Source: Candidatus Melainabacteria bacterium
GTDB lineage: Bacteria; Cyanobacteriota; Vampirovibrionia; Obscuribacterales; Obscuribacteraceae
Direction of reading: 5' to 3'
DNA: 17,614 nt
NCBI GenBank assembly: GCA_003151275.1
Contig: PLXC01000087.1
Span: 1-17,614, forward strand
The notes under the pieces are model-generated. The model ran no database searches. It was given only the letters and a program-made list of their open reading frames with translations, and had not been told where the DNA came from. Shown here one piece after another: positions 1 to 7,800 of this stretch. Every line of letters begins with the position of its first letter. Position 1 is the stretch's first letter. A program made the position numbers and the translations under genes.

Positions 1-169
1 GGGCAGTGACTGAATGACGCTGGCTGTCGACAGTGTCTGCGCAAGTTGTGCATAGTTTTTGCCGAGATGCTAATTCACTTGAGTTTCAGCAGTTTCTGAT
101 CGATAATCGGAAGTAATAATCCGCAGGAGCTGCTCGTTCAAGTTAGTTATAGCTCCTCAGAGATTTACC
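1..169. other. Left-edge non-coding stretch upstream of the pseudopilin genes
   Basis: All three forward frames hit TGA within the first 17 bases (at 7-9, 11-13 and 15-17), so no upstream coding sequence can be followed into the window, although a gene could end exactly there. The stretch should hold the leader of the TadE-like pair. I see no convincing -35/-10 pair. A purine-rich GCAGGAG lies at about 123-129 but is too far from the start codon at 170 to be its ribosome binding site. The genes may be the tail of a longer operon that begins to the left. Confidence 0.4.
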
Positions 170-724
170 ATGCATGAAATGCGTTTTGAATTGATGAATG
201 GTTCAAGATCGAGAAGCGGCAGCTCCATGATCGAGCTTCCATTTGTGTTGTGGACTCTATTTCTTGGATTGCTTGTGCCGATGATCTGTCTGGCCACAAT
301 TGGTATTCGTTATACATTTTTCTTAAACGCCTCTCGTCAGGCAGTGCACGTAGCGGCACAGGCGAAAAGCTTCTCGCAAGACTTTTCGCCCAACCTCTCG
401 GCTCAAACGCTAGCACAGCAAACTGCGACAGCCTGCTGCAAAGGCTTCTCAGGTGTAACATTAAATGCAGTGAACACATCTATCGTCATAACACCCGTGC
501 AACCAGGGAGTCCTCAAATTCAACAGCCGACTAAACTTAGCAGTCCAGCTGACGAAGAGAATTTTTTGTATCAGATACAAGTTCAACTGATAGGGCAATC
601 AGACCCTTTCATCCCTTTGCCGCAAGGAGTATTCGGCTTCAAGATACCAGGTCTAACCGACCCTTATCCTATTCAGACAACTGCCAAAGAGCCATCGGAG
701 AACACTCAGGGACTCAACCAATAA
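170..724 (+). CDS. TadE-like membrane-anchored pseudopilin (184 aa)
   Basis: TadE/TadG-like proteins are minor pseudopilins of Tad (Flp) type IV pilus systems, anchored in the inner membrane by one N-terminal helix. What I see: a short basic N-terminus (R13, R15), then the pattern GSSMIELPF with Glu22, then a single hydrophobic helix at about residues 23-46, and after it the stretch RQAVHVAAQAKS, which matches the Ala-rich start of the periplasmic part in TadE proteins. The remaining 110 residues are polar, Thr/Gln/Pro-rich and not recognisable. Met1, Met4 and Met9 are all possible starts and none has a strong ribosome binding site, so the N-terminus is uncertain. The next gene follows after 19 bases and is of the same type, so the two are probably cotranscribed. 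No Tad ATPase, prepilin peptidase or secretin is in view. The family call rests on the N-terminal third only. Confidence 0.72.
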   Translation: MHEMRFELMNGSRSRSGSSMIELPFVLWTLFLGLLVPMICLATIGIRYTFFLNASRQAVHVAAQAKSFSQDFSPNLSAQTLAQQTATACCKGFSGVTLNAVNTSIVITPVQPGSPQIQQPTKLSSPADEENFLYQIQVQLIGQSDPFIPLPQGVFGFKIPGLTDPYPIQTTAKEPSENTQGLNQ

Positions 725-743
725 GAGAGAATGAGAATGCATC

Positions 744-1229
744 ATGAATAAATCGAGTGCAAAAAGAGCGATAAGGTCCCGAAAGGGAATGACGGGAATG
801 ATGGAAATCGCTGCTTCAGCCTTATTTTTAGTCGTTCTCGCTCTTCTTGCTCTAGACATATGCATGGCAATCTTCGGTGCGTCAATGAACGATCGTGCCT
901 GCCACGATGCTGCCCGAGCAGCGGCAGCAGCCAACACATCGGCCAAAGCGTGGAACCTGGCTCAAACTGCTCTCAAAGCTTACAGTGCAGATGGTGTCTT
1001 TGTAATTGCGCCACAACTTTTAAGCGGTACCGGCCAATATGCTTATCAAGATTTCAATGGCACTCCCCCGCCTGACACGAGTCCATTCGTGACGGTCACG
1101 ACCCTGACGGTAGTGCGAATCCCCGCGCCGATTTTCTTTTACGGTGCGAGCTTCATGAAGGATGGCAAGGCACAGTTCGTCCAGCGCTATACATATCCAA
1201 TAATAAAATCGCAGCTCTTAAAAACATAA
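744..1229 (+). CDS. TadE-like membrane-anchored pseudopilin (161 aa)
   Basis: This is a second TadE-like protein, 19 bases downstream of the first. The N-terminus is strongly basic (K3, K7, R8, R11, R13, K14) and is followed by GMTGMMEIAA with Glu21, then a hydrophobic helix at about residues 22-44. After that comes NDRACHDAARAAAAA, the Asn/Arg/Ala-rich signature typical of TadE-like proteins just outside the membrane helix. The rest should be periplasmic and beta-rich. A purine-rich GAGAGAATGAG at 725-735 lies at a suitable distance upstream of the ATG. Paired TadE-like genes commonly encode two minor pseudopilins that act together in pilus assembly; which pilus this pair serves cannot be told from the window. 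The gene converges with the minus-strand operon that ends at 1384. Confidence 0.75.
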   Translation: MNKSSAKRAIRSRKGMTGMMEIAASALFLVVLALLALDICMAIFGASMNDRACHDAARAAAAANTSAKAWNLAQTALKAYSADGVFVIAPQLLSGTGQYAYQDFNGTPPPDTSPFVTVTTLTVVRIPAPIFFYGASFMKDGKAQFVQRYTYPIIKSQLLKT

Positions 1230-1383
1230 CTTAGTGCAAAGAACAATTCGTGAATGCTCAGGATGGACAAAGAAGGATCAGGATGCCAAAGAACAATCGA
1301 GCGACACCAGACGAGAAAGTGTTTTATGGATGTTCGACATATCCATCTTGCAAAGGCGCGAGAGCGATTTAACGAAGCGTCGG
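1230..1383. repeat. Convergent intergenic spacer with short direct repeats
   Basis: This 154-base spacer separates the TadE-like pair from the converging minus-strand operon. CAAAGAACAAT occurs twice (1237-1247 and 1287-1297), and TCAGGATG occurs twice between those copies (1258-1265 and 1278-1285), which suggests an old short tandem duplication of about 20-50 bases. A weak inverted repeat, TGGAT with ATCCA around a 9-base loop, lies at 1327-1345. It has no T-tract, so I do not call it a terminator with any confidence. No gene is visible here. Confidence 0.35.
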
Positions 1384-1899
1384 TCAAAGCCATTGAATGG
1401 ATTTTAGAGCTTCTTTGATTAGTTTGATCTGTCGATAGAATTTGTCTTTTGGCGCAATGAAATAAATTTGCTGAACAATTGTCCCTGCATCACCGGCGTT
1501 GATGAAGATTTCGTAAGTGTCACTGTCGCTCACAAGCCAACGTCCTTCGACCACCAAAACGTTGCGCCCGCTCAAGTTAGTGATTTCAGCCGATCTAATG
1601 CGAAACTGTTCTAAGTCCGCCAGATCAGCCAATACGTAGCGTAACTTTTCCAATTCGTTTGGAAGAAGCGCTCTTTTGTGCTCGGATAATAACTTTTCAA
1701 AAGCGGCACCGTCATCTTGCGAAATTGGTTTGCCGCGATAATAAAAGCCTAATTGCGAGGTCAATTCATGAGCAGGCGTAAAAACCACAAGACTCGAAAC
1801 ATCGGCCGTCGGTTGTTCAACTTTGGACCAGCCTTGAGGAAGATGAATCTCTTTCACCTGCCCAATGCAAATCTTTTGAGACGGTTCAACCTCCATCAT
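1384..1899 (-). CDS. Uncharacterised 171-aa protein translationally coupled to the giant; possible DcrB/PsbP-like fold
   Basis: I do not recognise a named family with certainty. The protein is soluble, with no signal peptide or membrane helix. It begins with a short region leading into LPQGWSK, has beta-type stretches such as LGFYYRGKPIS and NVLVVEGRWLVSD, and ends with the pattern YEIFINAGDAG, IYFIAPKDKFY and a C-terminal helix IKLIKEALKSIQW. This order (amphipathic strand after a 'P.GW' start, a central helix, a long strand pair, then a 'F......F..I...S' closing helix) resembles the DcrB/PsbP/Mog1-like fold (DUF1795 group). Some members of that group are chaperones of RHS effectors. Its ATG overlaps the giant's TGA as ATGA, and GGAG lies 9 bases upstream inside the giant's last codons, so it is very likely translated from the same mRNA in proportion to the giant. 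An immunity or chaperone role is inference from context. Confidence 0.8.
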   Translation of the reverse strand: MMEVEPSQKICIGQVKEIHLPQGWSKVEQPTADVSSLVVFTPAHELTSQLGFYYRGKPISQDDGAAFEKLLSEHKRALLPNELEKLRYVLADLADLEQFRIRSAEITNLSGRNVLVVEGRWLVSDSDTYEIFINAGDAGTIVQQIYFIAPKDKFYRQIKLIKEALKSIQWL

Positions 1900-4800
1900 T
1901 GGTTCGGGCTCCAGCCATTCATCGCCGCGTAAAGCTGTTTCACAGATAGCCTCGTGTCAGTTCCAGTCACCTGATTGGCGGCAACGTGGTCGGCTTTTCT
2001 TCCCCAAGAATTTAAAACCGTCACACGCGTACGCTGAAAGTCGATTATGCGGTTGCCCTTGTTGTCTAACACATAACTGCCATCAGTTTTCTGAATGTAT
2101 TGTACATCGATATCTTTAACCATGACTGCATGCAGTCTAGGGTTCGACCCGCGGTTGCCTGCACCGCCTGCGCCACCAGCGGCGCCACTACCGGAAGTTT
2201 CCCAAAATGGACTGTTGCGAACATCTACAACAGCAATTGCGTGCTTACCGTTTGCTTGCATATCCATTAAGACTCGGGCTAACCCTTCTTCATAGCCAAT
2301 CTCCGTATTGTTGAGAATAACCGGAGCTTTACCAGCATCCGATATATTCGCTGTAAGCCAGAAGTCGTCACTCTTGCCGGTAAGTTTGGTGAACATCGTT
2401 TCAACGTCTTCGGCATCGGTTATATGTGGGCTATGCTGCATTTCAAGAAATCTGCCACGTTTTAGGTAGACCGTGCCGCCGTCGATGTTATTGAGATCAA
2501 TTAGCGCTTCGTGAGTGCCGCGATTCTGATAAATGTAATTGCCTGGTCTCTCTTGGACGAGAGAATTAATTGCTACTTCCTGGAAGATTTGGCTTGACCA
2601 AGAGCGATTGCTATCGCCGACCTGCTTAACGGGGCTCGGCAATCCTCTCGAAAGACCCGCACCCTTCAGGGCCTCGTCATCGATTTTCAAGGAACCAAGC
2701 AGATTTACATCGACTACTTTGCCGTCGGACGTAACGTACTTACCGCTGATAGATGCATCCGCTATCACCCGCAGATACTCTCCGGGATGTTCGAAGGCCA
2801 CTTTCTTTTCGAGAGCAGCAAGCGCGCACATTGGTCGCTGTCCCTGGTCAATGTATTCAGGATGTAGTGTTTGCTGCAACGCCTGCTCAGCAAGAACTGC
2901 TCGCTCAGAAGATTTTAAAACGGCACCAGAATCGTCGGCCAGCATTCTGTTCAGTTGATGGAGAACTTCACCTTGTTGCTCCTCAGTTAGATTACTTTGC
3001 TTGAGTTCTTGCAGCATACCTTTGAAGCGACCCAACTCTTCAGGTTGAATCTGACTTTCTGCAAGTTGAGAAATACGGAACTCCTCTGCTTTTATATCGA
3101 TATTTTTTGTGTTGAACCTAACTGCCTGCCCATTTGCTGCAGAACCAACTTCCATGGTGCCATCTGGATGGTAATAAACCTCTGTTCGACCACCTTCGGC
3201 CTGGGTTGTAACCAAGTGCAGGCTGCCATCTTTTTCTACGGTCCACTTCTTTGTGTTCGATCGTTCGTATGGCGTATCACCAAACCAAACCTTACTGATC
3301 TCTCCATCAGAACCGTATTCTATACGGTAAGAGGAACCGTGCGCATCAGTCATTTTGGTAATGCGACCAGCTTCCTCAGTAATCTTCGCACCTGAATAGT
3401 CGGTGATTACTTTTGAGCCTTTTGAAGATTCCTCAACAAGCCCGCGTCCATCGCGATATTGCAAGCCACCGTCCTTGGTGCGAACAATGGAGTTGGCACT
3501 ATCCACGGTTTCGCCGCCGATCACCGCTTTCTTGATTTTGCCCCAACGGGAAAGTTCCGGCGTTGTTGCGTCGTTGACCTCACGATACATATCAGACATG
3601 TCCAGCAATCGCCCAGGTTTGCTTGAGTTAGGAATAACGTTGTTATTGCCGTCGAGATCGGCGGTACCCAGACGCACCTCATCTCCGGGAAAAACATGCA
3701 CCTCTGCTCCCGGCACGACACGCACAAATTGGTCAGCGCCTTGTCGCTTAACATACGTACCGAAGGAAGAAGGGCTGATCGGATCCTCATAGATGTATGT
3801 ACGTCCGCTGTCGTCTAGACCCACACTTAAATGCTTTCGGGAAATTGATTGGTCGTTTGGATCAATGTCTTCACGACCAAGCGACTTACGCTCGCCAGGC
3901 CTTAGCGTGATGTTCGTATTGCCGACCTTAAAGTTTGCTTGCGTTAACTCACTTAGATCGAGGTTAGCTCCCCCTTGACCTCCCAAACGAACTTGATCGC
4001 CGTAATTTATTACGACACCATTATTGGTGGCATCCTTGGACAGATCGGACAGTTTGACCCACTCTTTGGTGCCTTTTCGCATTACAAATGTATTCTGAGC
4101 TCGCTCCGGATCAGCGGTCAGATAAGGTTTAGCCTCACTTGTCAGTCCAACCTGAACATGACCGTTGGGATTAGCAGCGGATATGCTCGAAACATACAGG
4201 GAGCCGACATCTTCACGACCAATTGGCACAGTTGGTCCATCAGGAGTTAAGGTAATATCTTTTCTGCCCACCCTGATGTACTTTGCATTTTCAGGAATTT
4301 GATTTCCGCCCAGTTCATTTTTGGCCACTGTTCGGAAGCTAGTAACAGTTTCATCCAAAGACGACTCGATCGGAGTTTTTAATGGAGTAAAGTTGATTTC
4401 AGGCTTGACCGGTTTACTTTCAATCTTGGTTGATGACCGCTCATTCATTTGAGGATTTACTGGAGGCACCACCTTCTCAACAGGCACTCGCTCGAACGGC
4501 ACTGATCCGTCAAAAGTTATGTACAGAGGTTTGATACCAGTGTTGGCTGCTCCACTATCAAGATAAATTTTTCCGTTCTGCTTCAATAGATCGCCAAGCT
4601 TTATTTTGACGAGAACGTGGTCTCCCTCTTCATAAACCGATGATTTCTCGACACTTACATTGAGACCAGGACCTACCTTTCGCGTAGTTGTCATGGCTTC
4701 TGTCTTAATATCAGGTAAGCCTTGACCAGGGAACAACTCGACCATATTGTAAGGGTCGGCAATATCGGCTATTGATTTAGGATTTCCAGAAACCGTAGAA

Positions 4801-7800
4801 GTTTTAAGATCAAGGTATTGCGGATCCATACTTCTGTACACATACGAATCAGGCGTAAGCTGTAGCTTTTCCATTGTCTTGGCGGTGACTGGATCTACTT
4901 TGGTGCCGTCAGAGAGCACCACATACGGTTTCACCACCTCGGTTACTTTTGCATTCGTGTCCTTTTCGTTTTTCGGAATCTCGTTGGACTCTTTTCTGTT
5001 CGGGTTTTGTTCCTGCCTTGCTGTTTCTATCCGTGCAGGATCTTCTACTATGCGATCCTCGGGTTGCAGAACCAATTCGTCCTTAACAACAATATTTTGT
5101 CCATTACGATGCACCACAGTGTCTTTTCCTGCGATCAGTCCATTGTCCCCCTTTCGAAGCAGCGCGCTTACAGACCCGGCTCCCTTAAACGTAACGTGAA
5201 AAAACAAAGCGCCTTCGGCGCCGGCGACTCCCGCTTGTTTCATTCTTTCCCACAAATCTTCAGGGCTTTCTAGACCCAAAACGCTCGCCCCTAATACGGG
5301 AGCCGCACTAGCAGCACTGCCAATAACAGCACTATGTGACGCAGACTCAAGTTCGTAGAGAACTTTCTTTTGAAGATTTGCTCGTAAGTCGGCCGTCACT
5401 TGCGAACTAACTTGTTTCTGAAGCGCTTGTTGTAAAAGTTGTTGCTGCTCGGGGGTGCCATTGACGAGTACCTTTTCGGCAATTTCTTTAAACTTTTCTC
5501 CCCGCCCAAGAGCGACTTGCCGAGACAGGTCGCTTAGTTCACTAGACATGAGTTTGCGAGCTTCTGGAGTCAACGCCTCGGCGAACTGAGGACCCAGACT
5601 TTCGATCGCTTCTGCGACAGATTTCTCTGCAATCTGAGGGCCTACTCTTGAAAGTCCAAACTCAGGTCCGATCAATCCAAGCACAGATTGGCTGCCGCCT
5701 CGGAACATCAAGTTGATAACATTCTTCTCGCTATTATCAAAATCTGTTCCTTCGATGCGTTTGGTAGCAACCAGTTTGAATGTGCCACCGGCGACAGCGG
5801 CAGTTGCTAAAAGACTGTAGTATGCGGCAGTCGAACTGAATCCCGTGAACAGACCGCTGCCCATCACGGCTACTGTGATTGCAGCATCTGTAAATTGCTC
5901 GGCAAACTGTTTCTTGTCCTTGATGTAATTTTGACTTGCGTCCTGATAATTTTTAACCGCCTGCATGAATTTCTCACGATCTTCTGGTGTGAGATTCTTC
6001 ATTGCCTCAGGATTCTTTTTGATCCAATCGGTCAGTTGGTTGGCCGATTCGTTTACATCCATTTTTCCAGCGTTCCAAACTTTCCCTAGAAATCCATCGA
6101 AGTAACTGCGATGATTATCGTTGTCTAACGTCGTATCCATGCGGAACTGGCGCACGTTAAAATCGGTGCCGGAAAGCAGCGATTTGAAGATGAAGCGTTT
6201 GTCTTCGGGCAGTTTATCTGCCAGATTAGTGCTTAGAAGTTGATGATACTTTTGGAAATACTCGGCGGCAACAGCCTGTCTAGCATCCTTACTCAAAGCG
6301 GACAATGTTTCCTGCAAGCTATCGACTTCGTTATAGGCACCACATTTGGTGTAAGCGAACAATTTGTCTGCAAGACTCATTTTCCCATCGGTATTGTTCA
6401 ATATTGATTGGACAAGTATTTTTTCGTTGTCATCTTTAAACGCGGACTTTTGGAAAGCGATCGCATCGGCATCAGTGGGATTTGTCTGCTTCAGGAGAGC
6501 TTTTTCAGCTTCGCTGGCGCGGTTAAATTCGTTCAGGCAGCCTTCCTGTTTGTCGGCAAGAACCAAACTGTGAGATAGATCTAGCTTGCCTGTCTTAAAA
6601 ATCTGGTTCATAAATTCGTAGTATTTTTCGCTTCCATTATCAATGTTGTGAGCTCTTAAAAGAGGACCAAATTGAGACGCGAAATATGTGTACTCGAAAG
6701 GTTCAACAGAATAATTTCCGTGATTGGCAATCTTTTGCAGCAAGGCAGGATTCTCTGCGAATGCCGCTTCCCAATCATGAATTTTTGCAAGTGATGGAAC
6801 TGGATCGGTGTCGGGCTCGTGCAAGCTGTCGGCGAGCACGTTGAGCATCACCTGGTCCCATGCCGTCGGCTTCTTATCTGCATCGATTTCGGCTAAGAGT
6901 GTTTTACCGATGTCGTGACCAAGACCGAGCTTCTCTAGCTGCGTCGCCAATTGATCTCGAACACCGTTGACGTTGTCTTTGATCGCTTTGCGTTCGTCAT
7001 CTGTGGTGTTCTTTAGCGCATTCAATTTATCGTGTTCGCTAACGTCTTCGGTCGCGAAAATCTCACTGATCGAACGTTTTCCTACCCGCTGCGACTGCTG
7101 ATAGGTAAATGTGGCGTCACTTGAGTTGATCTTCGCATTGAGCATGTCCATCAGTTTTTTGGTATCTTGCTCAGAGGCGATATCTCTTTCTGTGGTTTCA
7201 ATAGCACCTCCCTCACCAGTGCTAACGTAAGAAACGTTCGTATGGTTTAGGAGATCTGCGACTCGTTTTAAGTCTTCTGGATGATCTCGTAACTGTTGCC
7301 AATCTTTTTCGCTGAGATTCTCTACAGCCGCATACATGCGCTTCGGATCGTTGGCCGCATTAGCTAAATCGGCGAGAACAGATTCCTTTTTCTCAAGCTC
7401 ACTTTCCCACTTGATCAGTTCGGCAGGCGAGCTTGAAAGTCTGGTCAACTCAGCCCTGGTGTCGTTGTAGAAAGCCAACGCTTGTTTGTCATTTGCGTTG
7501 TTTTGATCGAGTTCCTGCGGATTTGCTGATAAATGCTCACCGCGTTCGTAGCGAACCCGATCAGTATCGCTGGCATTTTTTACTAGTCGTTCTACTTCAA
7601 CCCTATCTGTATGGAGGATGTGGTCATGATTTTTTATCTTCGTGAGCACAGATAAACCACCTTGATCCACATAATCAAGCGCTTGCACTAACTGGTCATC
7701 TTTGAAAGCAGTGGCGATATTATTTCGATATCCTACTTCCGTTATTTTTGCGGACAACTCCTCTCTATTGTGTGAAAGCAACATAACTGTCTTGAGCAGC

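Noticed and set aside
1327..1345. Terminator hairpin between the convergent genes
   Set aside because: Five-base arms with a nine-base loop and no T-tract on either strand are too weak.
2539..5199. Several 100-140 codon open frames on the + strand inside the giant gene (e.g. 2539-2958, 2997-3395, 3403-3792, 4879-5199)
   Set aside because: They are antisense to a long coding frame with clear domains, have no ribosome binding sites, and their Ser/Arg/Cys-rich composition is typical of shadow frames.
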